The notes: generated from the sequence alone by a model not told the origin. A stretch of 64,000 nucleotides of DNA from an uncultured Collinsella sp. (GCA_900556875.1 USQQ01000009.1:1-64000), one strand, 5' to 3'; positions 42,293 through 51,156 are shown, counted from the first letter of the stretch. A program made the numbers and translations.

Positions 42293-42514
42293 TTACTGGA
42301 CCTCGACGACGGCAGCCTCCTCCTTGCGGATGGAAAGCTCGTAGCCGCGCACGTTGATCTCGACCGGATCTCCGAGCGGTGCGACCTTTACGACCTTAAA
42401 CGACGTGCCCTTGATGAGCCCCAGGTCCATAAGGTGACGGCGCAGTGCACCCTCACCGTGAAGCTTGACGATGGTAGAGCTCTCGCCCACCTTGACGTCA
42501 CCCAACGTCTTCAT
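42293..42514 (-). CDS. feoA: FeoA domain protein 1
   Basis: 73 residues, an SH3-like FeoA fold: LGDVKVGESSTIVKLHGEGA, LRRHLMDLGLIKGTSFKVVK and ELSIRKEEAAVVEVQ. GGGGGA precedes the ATG. FeoA is a cytoplasmic partner of FeoB. Two feoA copies in a row before feoB are a known arrangement. Confidence 0.9.
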   Translation of the reverse strand: MKTLGDVKVGESSTIVKLHGEGALRRHLMDLGLIKGTSFKVVKVAPLGDPVEINVRGYELSIRKEEAAVVEVQ

Positions 42515-42554
42515 GTACTTGTCCCCCTTTCAGCTTTTTGCGAAATGCTGCGAA

Positions 42555-42797
42555 CTAACCGACGGTCATGATGTGCATGGCAACCTTGGAATCGATACCA
42601 AAGCGTGCACCCAGCACCGTGACGATGATATTGGCGCCACTCGAGCTCACCACGTGGATCTCGTTGCCCTCGACAAAGCCGAGGTCCTTGAGATGGTGCT
42701 TCATATCCTCATTGCCCTTTACGCGAGACACGCGCACGGTTTCGCCCGCTTTTACCATCGAAAGCGGCATAGCCGGCATCTGCGGTCCGCAAGACAT
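42555..42797 (-). CDS. feoA: FeoA domain protein 2
   Basis: 80 residues, a FeoA fold with a short N-terminal extension (MSCGPQMPAMPLSM); KAGETVRVSRVKGNEDMKHH, LKDLGFVEGNEIHVV, ARFGIDSKVAMHIM. The first gene of the feo operon, behind the inverted repeat at 42841-42894. It is only distantly similar to the second copy, so this is not a recent duplication. Confidence 0.9.
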   Translation of the reverse strand: MSCGPQMPAMPLSMVKAGETVRVSRVKGNEDMKHHLKDLGFVEGNEIHVVSSSGANIIVTVLGARFGIDSKVAMHIMTVG

Positions 42798-42840
42798 GAG
42801 TGAGCTCCTAACGTCAGTTCGTCCTCAACATCGACGCAGC

Positions 42841-42894
42841 AAAAGTTAACCACGTCTATGTTCGCTATAGTAAACTAGCACGTGGTTAACTTTT
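42841..42894 (-). promoter_or_regulatory. inverted repeat around the feo promoter
   Basis: 15-bp perfect arms AAAAGTTAACCACGT (42841-42855) and complement (42880-42894) flank a TACTAT -10-like word on the minus strand. Probably the operator of an iron- or metal-dependent repressor; the GTTAACCAC core is not the standard IdeR box. Confidence 0.55.
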
Positions 42895-42941
42895 TGGAAA
42901 GGGTCCCCATTTAGATTTCGAAAAAGTTTCCTATACGAAAC

Positions 42942-42976
42942 AAAAAGGCGCGGCAAAGAGCTGTCCTTTGCCGCGC
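42942..42976 (-). terminator. terminator of the HPr gene
   Basis: A 12-bp perfect stem GGCGCGGCAAAG/CTTTGCCGCGCC and TTTTT on the minus strand, 11 nt past the stop. Confidence 0.88.
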
Positions 42977-42986
42977 CCTGTCATGC

Positions 42987-43235
42987 TTAGAGCGAGAGGT
43001 TTCTGATCGATGTGACGCAGGAAGCCTCGTCTACGCCCGAAACGCGGAAGATGATGTCCTCGCCGCACTCGCCGTAGAGAGCCATGAGCCCCATTACATC
43101 GCGGCCGTCGGTATGGCGATCGCCGATACTGACCGATACGTTGCTACGATGCTTGGCAATGATGTCGTAAAGCAGCGCAACCGGGCGGGCATGCAGTCCC
43201 AACGGATCTTTAATCGTCTTTGTAAACTCGACCAT
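42987..43235 (-). CDS. ptsH: HPr phosphocarrier protein with Asp46
   Basis: 82 residues from ATG 43235 (GGGAGGGG 5 nt upstream); the longer reading to 43334 is not supported. The PTS phosphorylation site is intact: His15 in DPLGLHARPVA. At position 46, where Gram-positive HPr has the regulatory Ser, this protein has Asp (GRDVMGLMAL), which cannot be phosphorylated by HPr kinase and resembles a fixed phospho-Ser. No other PTS gene is in the window. It stands alone with its own terminator. Confidence 0.85.
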   Translation of the reverse strand: MVEFTKTIKDPLGLHARPVALLYDIIAKHRSNVSVSIGDRHTDGRDVMGLMALYGECGEDIIFRVSGVDEASCVTSIRNLSL

Positions 43236-43410
43236 GTCCCCTCCCGCGGCATCGCACATTCGGCCGGCAAAACCCAGCCACGTGGTAGTTATTGTACCGT
43301 TAGATGCTTGTTGAGGGCGGGATGGAAACCGCATCCCACTTCGAGCGTCAACGATGGGACACAGTTTCCGTCACGTCCGGTCAACCTATGCCCTCGCAAC
43401 GCCCGCGCAT

Positions 43411-43445
43411 AAAAAACGAGGGAAGGAGCGCGTCCTTCCCTCGTT
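43411..43445 (-). terminator. terminator of aspS
   Basis: A 13-bp perfect stem AACGAGGGAAGGA/TCCTTCCCTCGTT, with T6 on the minus strand. Confidence 0.88.
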
Positions 43446-43468
43446 ACAGGCACTATGTAGCCGCTCGC

Positions 43469-45256
43469 CTACATCAGGCGCAGGCTAACGTCCTTGAGCT
43501 GGGCGCCAGAAACGGCACTCGGGGCGCCCGACATGAGGTCGGAGCCACTGGCCGTCTTGGGGAACGCCATGACGTCGCGGATGGAGTCGGAGCCGGTGAG
43601 TAGCATGCACACGCGGTCCAGGCCCAGGGCGAAGCCGCCCATCGGGGGCGCACCAAACTTGAGCGCCTCCATGAGGAAGCCAAACTGCGACTCGGCACGC
43701 TCCTCGGTAAAGCCCAGGAGCTTGAGCATGGACATCTGCATCTCGGCGTTGTGGATACGCATACCACCGCCGCCGGCCTCAAAGCCGTCCATGACAAAGT
43801 CGTAGGTGCAAGAGCCGGCTGCCAGCGGATCTGCCTCGATCTTGGCGATGTCGGTCTCGGTCGGCAGGGTGAAGGGCTGGTGCTCGGCAGCGTAGGCCTT
43901 GCGGTCCTCGTCCCAGTGGAACAGCGGGAAGTTGACGACCCACAGGAAGTCGTGGCCCTCGCGCTTGATCTCGAGCGCGTTAGCCATGTGGGAACGCATG
44001 CCGCCCAGGATCTCGTCGGAGAGCAGGCGCGGGCCGGCGGCGAACATCACAAGGTCGCCGGGCTCGACGTCCATGCGCTCGCGCAGAGCAGCCATCTCCT
44101 CGTCCGAGAAGAACTTGACGATGGGGCTGTTGATGGAGCCGTCCTCGCGGAAAGCGATCCAGGCCAGGCCCTTGGCGCCAAACGTGGAGGCCACGCCGGC
44201 AAGCTTATCGATCTTGGCGCGAGCCCAGGCACCGGCGCCCTTGGCGTTGATGGCCTTGACGACAGAGCCCTCCTCGTTAGCGGCGGTCGCAAAGACCTTG
44301 AACTTGGAGTTGGCAAAGATGTCGGTCAGGTCGACCAGGTGCATGCCATAGCGGGTATCGGGCTTGTCGGAGCCATAGGTGTCCATGGCCTCCCAATAGT
44401 CCATGCGGCGCAGCGGCGTGGGCATCTCGACACCCATGCGGCCGAAGGCATCGGCAAGAACCTCTTCGAGCGCGCTCATAACGTCGTTCTGGTCCACGAA
44501 GGACATCTCGATATCGACCTGGGTGAACTCGGGCTGACGGTCGGCACGCAAGTCCTCGTCGCGGAAGCACTTGGCAACCTGATAGTAGCGCTCGACGCCA
44601 CCGACCATAAGCAGCTGCTTCAGGAGCTGCGGGGACTGCGGCAGGGCGTAGAAGTTGCCCGGCTGGATGCGGCTGGGGACGATGAAGTCGCGGGCGCCCT
44701 CGGGCGTGGACTTGAACAGGGAGGGCGTCTCGACCTCCATGAACTCACGGTTGTGCAGCGCCTCGCGAATGGCAAAGGTAAAGTCGGAGCGCAGCTTGAG
44801 GTTGGCCATCATCTCGGGACGACGAAGGTCCAGATAGCGATAGCGCAGGCGGGTGTCCTCGCTGGTCTCGATGCCGTCCTCGATCTGGAACGGCGGGGTG
44901 ACGGACGTGTTGAGCACCTCGGCGTGGTCGGTCAGGACCTCGATCTCGCCGGTCGCGAGCTTGGTGTTGGTGGTCTCCTCGCCACGGGCGCGCACAACGC
45001 CGTGGATCTTGATGGGCCACTCGGGACGCATGGTCTCGGCGATCTTAAAGGCATCGCCGTCGGAGTGCTCGGGGTCGAAGGTGAGCTGCGTGATGCCCTC
45101 ACGGTCGCGAAGGTCGCAGAAAATAAGGCCGCCGTGGTCGCGGCGACGGCTCACCCAACCGGTGAGGGTGACCTCTTCGCCCACGTTCTCGCGACGAAGC
45201 TCGCCGCAGGTACGGGTGTGCATGGAATGCTCGTCGATGGGACGGGTCTGGCTCAT
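43469..45256 (-). CDS. aspS: aspartate-tRNA ligase, bacterial type
   Basis: 595 residues, AAGGAGG 9 nt before ATG 45256. N-terminal OB-fold (VTLTGWVSRRRDHGGLIFCD), class II core with motif 2 (CFRDEDLRADRQPEFTQVDI), the bacterial GAD insertion (about 290-420) and motif 3 (GFALGLDRVCMLLTG). The long insert marks the bacterial rather than the archaeal form. Divergent from serB. Confidence 0.97.
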   Translation of the reverse strand: MSQTRPIDEHSMHTRTCGELRRENVGEEVTLTGWVSRRRDHGGLIFCDLRDREGITQLTFDPEHSDGDAFKIAETMRPEWPIKIHGVVRARGEETTNTKLATGEIEVLTDHAEVLNTSVTPPFQIEDGIETSEDTRLRYRYLDLRRPEMMANLKLRSDFTFAIREALHNREFMEVETPSLFKSTPEGARDFIVPSRIQPGNFYALPQSPQLLKQLLMVGGVERYYQVAKCFRDEDLRADRQPEFTQVDIEMSFVDQNDVMSALEEVLADAFGRMGVEMPTPLRRMDYWEAMDTYGSDKPDTRYGMHLVDLTDIFANSKFKVFATAANEEGSVVKAINAKGAGAWARAKIDKLAGVASTFGAKGLAWIAFREDGSINSPIVKFFSDEEMAALRERMDVEPGDLVMFAAGPRLLSDEILGGMRSHMANALEIKREGHDFLWVVNFPLFHWDEDRKAYAAEHQPFTLPTETDIAKIEADPLAAGSCTYDFVMDGFEAGGGGMRIHNAEMQMSMLKLLGFTEERAESQFGFLMEALKFGAPPMGGFALGLDRVCMLLTGSDSIRDVMAFPKTASGSDLMSGAPSAVSGAQLKDVSLRLM

Positions 45257-45512
45257 ACCAGTGATCCTCCTTTATGGATCTGTGCCGCCCCGTGTCGTTC
45301 CGGGCAGCGTCGTACAGATTTGCCCAGCCTGCGTAAACCGCGCAGCCAGACATGGCGTTCTATCTTATCGCACCTGTGTCGATGTGCCGCGGAAAAGTAG
45401 CTCATGCCCAAAGACTTGACGGAGACGAAACAATTGGTGCACCGCGGCCGTCGCCAAGGCGTGCCACGTGCGACAATGTGCCCCAATACAACTGCACTCG
45501 GAAAGGCCCGCC

Positions 45513-46148
45513 ATGACTGCACGCCTCATCGTTATGGATATCGACTCCACACTCATCAACCAGGAGGTTATCGATCTTTTGGGCGAGGAGGCCGGCGTAG
45601 GCGAGCAAGTGGCGAAGATCACTGAGCGCGCCATGCGCGGCGAGCTTGACTTTAAGCAGGCGCTCGAGGAGCGCGTGGGGCTGCTCGCCGGCCTGGACGA
45701 GAGCGTGTTCGAGCGCACCTTTGAGCGCGTGACATTTACCCCCGGCGCGTTGGAGCTTGTGCGCTCGGCACACAGCAAGGGCTGGAAGGTCGGCGTGGTG
45801 AGCGGCGGTTTCCACGAGGTCGCCGATAAGATCGTGGCCGCCGCGGGCATCGACTTTTGCCTCGCTAACCGCCTGGAGGTCGTGGACGGCAAGCTCACCG
45901 GCAAGCTGGCGGCAGACATTGTAACCAAGGAGTCCAAGCTCATCCAGCTGCTGGAGTGGGCAGTTGAGTGCGGTGTCGACATGGCCCATACCGTGGCAAT
46001 CGGCGACGGCGCCAACGACATCCCCATGATTCAGGCCGCGGGCACCGGTATCGCATTTTGCGCCAAGCCCAAGACACGCGAGGCCGCCCCGTTTGCCATC
46101 GACGAGCGCAACCTGATGCTCGCCATGGACATCATCCTGCGTGACTAG
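45513..46148 (+). CDS. serB: phosphoserine phosphatase
   Basis: Last step of serine synthesis. 211 residues from ATG 45513 (GGAAAGG about 7 nt upstream). HAD phosphatase: motif I MDIDSTLINQEVIDLL, with the cap start ERAMRGELDFKQAL, motif II VVSGGF and motif III AIGDGANDIPMIQAAG. No ACT domain. Other HAD phosphatases are close, but the ERAMRGELDF text is that of SerB. Confidence 0.92.
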   Translation: MTARLIVMDIDSTLINQEVIDLLGEEAGVGEQVAKITERAMRGELDFKQALEERVGLLAGLDESVFERTFERVTFTPGALELVRSAHSKGWKVGVVSGGFHEVADKIVAAAGIDFCLANRLEVVDGKLTGKLAADIVTKESKLIQLLEWAVECGVDMAHTVAIGDGANDIPMIQAAGTGIAFCAKPKTREAAPFAIDERNLMLAMDIILRD

Positions 46149-46262
46149 CCGATCCATCTAACAATTGAATCAGTCTGTCCTATAGTTTCCGAACAATTTT
46201 GTCTTAGTGTTCGGAAATATACCCTTTGAGTGCTAGACTTTGCGCCGTCGAAGGGAACATAT

Positions 46263-47045
46263 ATGGATAAGCGAGATCTTGAGCAATTGCTGAGCGATGT
46301 TGCCGGCGGAGCAGTCACCCCTGCCGACGCCCTCACGCGCATCCAGACGGCTCCGACCGCCGATTTGGGCTTTGCGCAGCTCGATCTTTCGCGCGGGGTA
46401 CGCCAGGGAGCCGGCGAGGTTGTCTACGGGGCCGGTAAAACCGCCGATCAGATTGCCACCATTATCGAAGCACTGCGCGATGCCGGCCAGGAGCGCATCC
46501 TGGTCACGCGCCTGGATGCCGAAAAAGCCGCGCGCACCGCTGAACTTCTTGGCAACGGCATCGACCTGGGATATGTTCCGGACGCACAGCTCGCCCTCGT
46601 GGGCGGCAAGCCCTCCCCTACCGGCAACGGACGCATCGTCGTCGCCTGCGCCGGCACGAGCGACCTGCCCGTCGCCGAAGAGGCGGCACTGACGGCCGAG
46701 TTCTACGGCAACGAGGTCGACCGCCTCTACGACGTGGGTGTCGCCGGCCTGCACCGTCTGCTCGCGCATGCCGAGGAACTTGCCCAGGCACAGGTGGTCA
46801 TCGCCATTGCCGGCATGGAGGGCGCACTGGCGAGCGTTGTCGGCGGCCTGGTGAGCTGTCCGGTCATAGCCGTTCCCACCAGCGTGGGTTACGGCGCGAG
46901 CTTTGGTGGCGTAGCCGCGCTGCTCGCCATGCTCAACTCCTGCGCCAGCGGCGTTTCGGTCGTCAATATCGACAACGGCTTTGGTGCCGCCTACCAGGCA
47001 AGTCTTATCAATCATCTGAGCGCCGGCACGCCCTGCGCCCGTTAA
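46263..47045 (+). CDS. larB: nickel-pincer cofactor synthase LarB
   Basis: Makes the pyridinium biscarboxylate precursor of the lactate racemase cofactor from nicotinate adenine dinucleotide. 260 residues from ATG 46263 (GAAGGG 8 nt upstream). LarB text: LDLSRGVRQGAGEVVYGAGK, VACAGTSDLPVAEEAALTAE, GVAGLHRLLAH, VVIAIAGMEGALASVVGGLV and VPTSVGYGASFGGVAALL. First gene of larB-larC-tetR. Confidence 0.93.
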   Translation: MDKRDLEQLLSDVAGGAVTPADALTRIQTAPTADLGFAQLDLSRGVRQGAGEVVYGAGKTADQIATIIEALRDAGQERILVTRLDAEKAARTAELLGNGIDLGYVPDAQLALVGGKPSPTGNGRIVVACAGTSDLPVAEEAALTAEFYGNEVDRLYDVGVAGLHRLLAHAEELAQAQVVIAIAGMEGALASVVGGLVSCPVIAVPTSVGYGASFGGVAALLAMLNSCASGVSVVNIDNGFGAAYQASLINHLSAGTPCAR

Positions 47046-47055
47046 GGAGCATTCC

Positions 47056-47958
47056 ATGTCCAATCATCAGCACACGCTTATCATCGACGGCACCTCGGGC
47101 ATCAGCGGCGATATGACCGTCGCGGCCCTGCTCGACCTGGGCGCCAGCGAGGAGCACCTGCGCGAGCAGCTCGCCACGCTACCGGTCGACGGCTTTACGA
47201 TCGCCGTCACACGCGTAAGCAAGCATGGCATCAACGCCTGCGATTTCGACGTCCAGCTTGCAGAGGAGCTCGAGAACCACGATCACGATATGGCCTGGCT
47301 CTACGGCAACGAAGCAGCTGCCGAGCACACGCACGAGCATGAGCACCACCATCATGATCATGGCGAGCACGAACACGAGCACTGCCACGAGCATGACCAC
47401 GACCACGAGGGCCACCATCACGCCCACCACCATCACCACCGTTCTTTGGCTGACGTCACCGCCATCATCGATGGCTCGCAGTTAAGCGATGGCGCCAAGC
47501 GTCGCGCCCTCGCCATCTTTACCGCGCTCGCCGCTGCCGAGGCCAAGGCTCACGGCAAAACGCCCGAGACCGTCATGTTCCACGAGGTGGGCGCCGTCGA
47601 TTCCATCGTCGACGTCTGCTCTGTCGCCATCTGCCTCGATGACCTGGGTATTGAGGACATCGTGGTCGAGTCGCTCTCCGAGGGTCACGGTACCATCCGT
47701 TGTGCCCACGGTCTCATGCCCATTCCCGTCCCCGCTGTCGTCAACCTGTGCCAGGCGGGCAATATCGTCCTCACGCCCGCACCAGTCGCCGGCGAGCTTG
47801 TGACGCCCACGGGCGCCGCCATCGTCGCCGCACTGCGCACGTCCGAGCACCTGCCGGCCCGCCACCGCATCGAGGCCGTCGGCTACGGCGCTGGTAAGCG
47901 CCCCTACGAGGGTTGCTCCGGTACGCTTCGCTGCCTGCTCGTTCACGCGGACGCATAG
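47056..47958 (+). CDS. larC: nickel insertase LarC, first domain only, with His-rich segment
   Basis: LarC inserts nickel into the pincer cofactor. 300 residues, 10 nt after larB. The LarC1 part is clear (LIIDGTSGISGDMTVAALLD, then TVMFHEVGAVDSIVDVCSVA and GHGTIRCAHGLMPIPVPAVV), and it ends at EAVGYGAGKRPYEGCSGTLR about where other proteins continue into LarC2. Residues about 91-128 are a run of His, Glu and Asp with over twenty His, a likely nickel store. No LarC2 reading follows: tetR starts 3 nt after the stop. Either LarC2 is encoded elsewhere or the protein works without it. Confidence 0.9.
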   Translation: MSNHQHTLIIDGTSGISGDMTVAALLDLGASEEHLREQLATLPVDGFTIAVTRVSKHGINACDFDVQLAEELENHDHDMAWLYGNEAAAEHTHEHEHHHHDHGEHEHEHCHEHDHDHEGHHHAHHHHHRSLADVTAIIDGSQLSDGAKRRALAIFTALAAAEAKAHGKTPETVMFHEVGAVDSIVDVCSVAICLDDLGIEDIVVESLSEGHGTIRCAHGLMPIPVPAVVNLCQAGNIVLTPAPVAGELVTPTGAAIVAALRTSEHLPARHRIEAVGYGAGKRPYEGCSGTLRCLLVHADA

Positions 47959-47960
47959 CC

Positions 47961-48500
47961 ATGGATGCCCGCAAGGCAAAAAGCCGCGCTGCCATCGTTG
48001 CGGCGTTCTCCGAGCTGCTGCGCGAAGAGGACTACGGCAAGATCACCGTCGGCGACATCATCGCTCGCGCCCATGTGGGTCGAGCCACGTTCTACGGCCT
48101 CTTCAAGAGCAAAGATAACCTGCTCGCTGAGCTCGTGTGCGATATCTGCACCCATGCCCTCGACGATGACGGTACGCCCCTCGATGACCCACTCGTGCAG
48201 GTCGAGCATATTCTCAACAACCTCTGGGAGCGCCGCCAGGGCGTACGAGCCCTCGTAGCCGGCGCCGGCTCACGTGTCTTCGCCGACTGCTTACGCAAGA
48301 CCATCATGTCACGAGCAGTCGAAACCGTCCCCAACGGCCCCCAAGGGCCCGCCGGCACCATGGACCGCAGCTTCCTCCTCCACCACATAGCCTCAAGCTT
48401 CGTAGGAATGGTCCAATGGTGGGCCTGGCACAACTTTCAAGCAGATAAGGCCGATGTGGCAAAAGACTACCTATCAGCCATCAAGCCCCTCTTCAGATAG
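47961..48500 (+). CDS. TetR family regulator
   Basis: 179 residues from ATG 47961, two bases after the larC stop. TetR DNA-binding domain: AIVAAFSELLREEDYGKITV, GDIIARAHVGRATFYGLFKS. The C-terminal part resembles the helical effector domain of the TetR_C_33-like group (FLLHHIASSFVGMVQWWAWH). The operon places it with lactate racemization, so it may sense lactate or a nickel-cofactor state; that is inferred. The palindrome 48636-48760 follows. Confidence 0.88.
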   Translation: MDARKAKSRAAIVAAFSELLREEDYGKITVGDIIARAHVGRATFYGLFKSKDNLLAELVCDICTHALDDDGTPLDDPLVQVEHILNNLWERRQGVRALVAGAGSRVFADCLRKTIMSRAVETVPNGPQGPAGTMDRSFLLHHIASSFVGMVQWWAWHNFQADKADVAKDYLSAIKPLFR

Positions 48501-48635
48501 ACGCCCCCTCCCAAGGCATCGTCCCTTCCCAAAGTACCGCTTTCATCTCAAAGCACCCAACAGCCAAGCGCCCACCACATCCAAATTCAGATATATATGT
48601 TGGGTTGCTTGTACGAACACAGCCAAGTATGCCTA

Positions 48636-48760
48636 GGGCCCGGTAAGGGTTAACTTCCCAACGCATTCCGCAGGACGCAAAAAGGCTCGCCGCACAAAGT
48701 GCGCAGCGAGCCTTTTTGCATGTCCGAGGACGCGTTGGGAAGTTAACCCTTACCGGGCCC
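48636..48760. repeat. long nested palindrome between tetR and larD
   Basis: 29-bp perfect outer arms (48636-48664, 48732-48760; GGGCCCGGTAAGGGTTAACT in the left arm). Inner hairpin 48677-48719 is GCAAAAAGGCTCGC/GCGAGCCTTTTTGC. Unequal bulges CATTCCGCAGGAC and ATGTCCGAGGAC separate them. The inner hairpin with its A/T-runs could end both converging operons; the long outer stem is more than a terminator needs. Nothing else is seen in 48501-48784. Confidence 0.8.
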
Positions 48761-48784
48761 GGACCTTATAGAGCCGTCCTTCGA

Positions 48785-49516
48785 CTAGAACATGCCCAAG
48801 AAGCCGTGCACAAACAGCGCGGCCAGAGCGGCACCGACAAACGGAGCGATGCCAGGAACGAGCAGGCCGTACTTCCAGTTGTTGTCAGCCTTGTTCTTAA
48901 TCGGCAGCACCTGATAAGCCATGCGAGGACCAAGGTCACGAGCCTGGTTCATGGCGAAGCCAGTGATGCCGCCCATGCCCATGCCAACAGCCCAAACGAT
49001 CAGGCCGACGCAGATTGCGAGCATCAAAACGTTCTCGCCGGCGCGGCTAGCGGCAGCAAGGATGGCGCTGATGAACACAAAGGTGCAGATAGCCTCGCAG
49101 AAGAAGTTACGAGCATAGTTCGTGCCCTCGGTGGTGGGGTTGGTCGAGAAGATGTTGCGCTGGGCAATGGGGTCGACGACGCCCTCGGAAGCCTTGAACT
49201 CATCGGCATACATAAACCAAGCGATCACGGCACCCACAAAGCCGCCGAGCATATCGGCAAGCATGAAGGGGATGCAGTTGCCCCACGGCACCAGGCCGAC
49301 GATGCACTGGGCAAGCACCATGGCGGGGTTCATGCACACAGCGCCGCCAAAGACAAACAGGCAGACCGAGATGCCAAAAGACCAGGTGGTGATGGCAAAC
49401 ATGTGGCCAGAGCCCTGATACTTGGTGCCCTTGAGCACGGTATCGCAGTGCACGCCCACGCCAAAGATGATCATGAGGGCCGTTGCGCCGAATTCGCAGA
49501 GGAGTTTGGTAAGCAT
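48785..49516 (-). CDS. larD: aquaglyceroporin, likely lactic acid channel LarD
   Basis: 243 residues, six helices. First half-helix CMNPAMVLAQCIVG has the NPA signature; the second is NQARDLGPRMAY instead of NPARD. Glycerol-type features: long loop between helices (DEFKASEGVVDPIAQRNIFS). It lies 49 nt after larA on the same strand; in lactobacilli larD in the lar operon encodes a lactic acid channel, and that role is inferred here. Short spacing (AAGG 4 nt before ATG). Confidence 0.85.
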   Translation of the reverse strand: MLTKLLCEFGATALMIIFGVGVHCDTVLKGTKYQGSGHMFAITTWSFGISVCLFVFGGAVCMNPAMVLAQCIVGLVPWGNCIPFMLADMLGGFVGAVIAWFMYADEFKASEGVVDPIAQRNIFSTNPTTEGTNYARNFFCEAICTFVFISAILAAASRAGENVLMLAICVGLIVWAVGMGMGGITGFAMNQARDLGPRMAYQVLPIKNKADNNWKYGLLVPGIAPFVGAALAALFVHGFLGMF

Positions 49517-49565
49517 AAAACCTTATCTTTCTTGTCGGTTAAAAACGATTCGTTTAGGCCGCGTG

Positions 49566-50843
49566 CTAGTGCTGCGCGACGACAACGCCCAGGCCATCGG
49601 GGATGACGGCCACCTTGGCATCGGCACCCTTCATCTCAAAGGCGAGCTTGAGCGCCTCCTCGATAGTGTTGACCGGCGTCATGTGCATATCCTTGAGCAT
49701 CTGGTGATCGCACAGGTCGGTGACCATGATCACGGGGTGATGCGCCAGGATGCGGGCAAAGATCTGGCTCGTCCACTGATCGGGCAGGGTCTCGTCCTTA
49801 GGACGGTCGATGCAGGCGCGCTCAAACTCTGCCGGATCGTTATCGGCGATGTTGTGATAGAAGCCCTCGCCACCGTGACCGTCGGCACAACCGGCGACGT
49901 CGATGATCACGCCGCCCTCGGGAAGCGTGGCCTCGGCAGCGCACATGCCCTTCACGGCCTGATAGATGTTCTGATCGAGCGGGTAGCCACCGTTGGTGGT
50001 GATGGCGATCTCGCACTCAACGGGCTCAACGCCGGCAAGGCTCTTCACGAACTCGCAGCCAGCCTCGTGCGCCTTGTGGATGTCGCCGGCAAAGGAGCCG
50101 ATGACCTCGTGCTTGCCGTTAAGCACCACGTTGAGCACAAAAGAAAGGTGAGCCATCTCGGCGGCGGCGAACATGTCCTCGCTCACGTGGTTGTGGCACA
50201 GGTTGCCGGCACGCGAATGGGAATCGTTCACAAACTGACCGTTGTGGTTGTACATGATGGTCTTGTAGCTGGCGATGCCGGGCAGCACGGACTTGCGGCT
50301 GCCAGAGAAACCGGCAAAGAAGTGCGGTTCAATAAAGCCCTCGGCAAGCAGCAGATCGCAATCGGCGGCAATCTTGTTGATGATGCACTCGCCACCAGAA
50401 GGCAGGGTGCCGATCTTTTTCATCATGCTGTCGTCGGTCGCGACATGCATGACGATCTCCTCGTTAGCGACGATCTCCTCGCCGTACTTGTTAACGAGTT
50501 CCTCGTGCGTCGAGGGGCGATGCATGCCGGTCGCGACCAGGATGCGCACACGTGCCTCAGGAGCGGCAGCGTGGATGTGATGCAGCAGAATAGGCATTGT
50601 CACACGCGAGGGAACGGGACGCGTATGGTCGGAGCTAATGATGACGATATCCTTCTTGCCAGCACAAAGCCCCTCGAGCGAAGGCGAGCCATAAGGGTTG
50701 GCAAGCGACTCCTCTACCAGCTCTTCCTGAGATTTTGTAGTCTTAAACTCGTTTTGATGACCTTCCATCACACCCGCGAAGTTCTTATCCTCGAGCTCCA
50801 GATGCAACGTTTTGTGGTCAAACGGCAGTTCACATTCAAACAA
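49566..50843 (-). CDS. larA: nickel-dependent lactate racemase LarA
   Basis: Interconverts D- and L-lactate. 425 residues from TTG 50843: the protein then starts LFECELPFDHKTL, in line with known LarA starts, and AAGGAAGAGGG lies 9-15 nt upstream; longer readings to 51047 are not LarA-like. Key residues are visible: HTRPVP (first catalytic His), THEELVNKYGEEIV, HFFAGFSGSRKSVLPGIASY with the cofactor lysine and second His, GNLCHNHVSEDM, and TTNGGYPLDQNIYQAVKGM. Forms a unit with larD, facing larB-larC. Confidence 0.93.
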   Translation of the reverse strand: MFECELPFDHKTLHLELEDKNFAGVMEGHQNEFKTTKSQEELVEESLANPYGSPSLEGLCAGKKDIVIISSDHTRPVPSRVTMPILLHHIHAAAPEARVRILVATGMHRPSTHEELVNKYGEEIVANEEIVMHVATDDSMMKKIGTLPSGGECIINKIAADCDLLLAEGFIEPHFFAGFSGSRKSVLPGIASYKTIMYNHNGQFVNDSHSRAGNLCHNHVSEDMFAAAEMAHLSFVLNVVLNGKHEVIGSFAGDIHKAHEAGCEFVKSLAGVEPVECEIAITTNGGYPLDQNIYQAVKGMCAAEATLPEGGVIIDVAGCADGHGGEGFYHNIADNDPAEFERACIDRPKDETLPDQWTSQIFARILAHHPVIMVTDLCDHQMLKDMHMTPVNTIEEALKLAFEMKGADAKVAVIPDGLGVVVAQH

Positions 50844-50969
50844 TGATGAGCGCCCTCTTCCTTTCAACTGACACACTAGATAAACCGTTGGAAGGATACG
50901 CCGCTCACCGAAAAACACCACCGTCCACCGACTCATTAACACAACGTTCATATTTGACCCACAACAAAA

Positions 50970-50999
50970 CGGCCGCGATCCCAAAGGGGACCGCGGCCG
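50970..50999 (-). terminator. hairpin upstream of larA
   Basis: CGGCCGCG-TCCC/GGGGA-CGCGGCCG type stem followed on the minus strand by TTTTGTTGTG. It lies 127 nt before the larA start with no gene end nearby on that strand, so it is either a leftover terminator or a leader attenuator of larA. Confidence 0.5.
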
Positions 51000-51156
51000 C
51001 CTGTCAATGGCACTATGGACAGGATGGTTTACACGGCGCAGAAACAAACATCAATCCTGTGGCATGCGCGTGTAAGCTATATTGCATAAATACGTCAATA
51101 AACTGCATAGAATGACGCATGGGTTTCGAACCGTAACAGGGTAGCCCCATCCGGAG

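Noticed and set aside
45257..45512. aspS-serB divergent spacer, considered for a T-box or other leader RNA
   Set aside because: No T-box core or terminator/antiterminator pair is visible; it appears to be an ordinary promoter region.
47328..47442. Repetitive CAC/CAT-rich run, considered as a DNA repeat or CRISPR-like array
   Set aside because: It is the in-frame His-rich nickel-binding segment of LarC, with no regular unit or spacer.
50844..51047. Upstream extension of larA to 51047
   Set aside because: The extra residues are Arg/Pro-rich and unlike LarA; homology begins at the TTG at 50843, which has a ribosome site.
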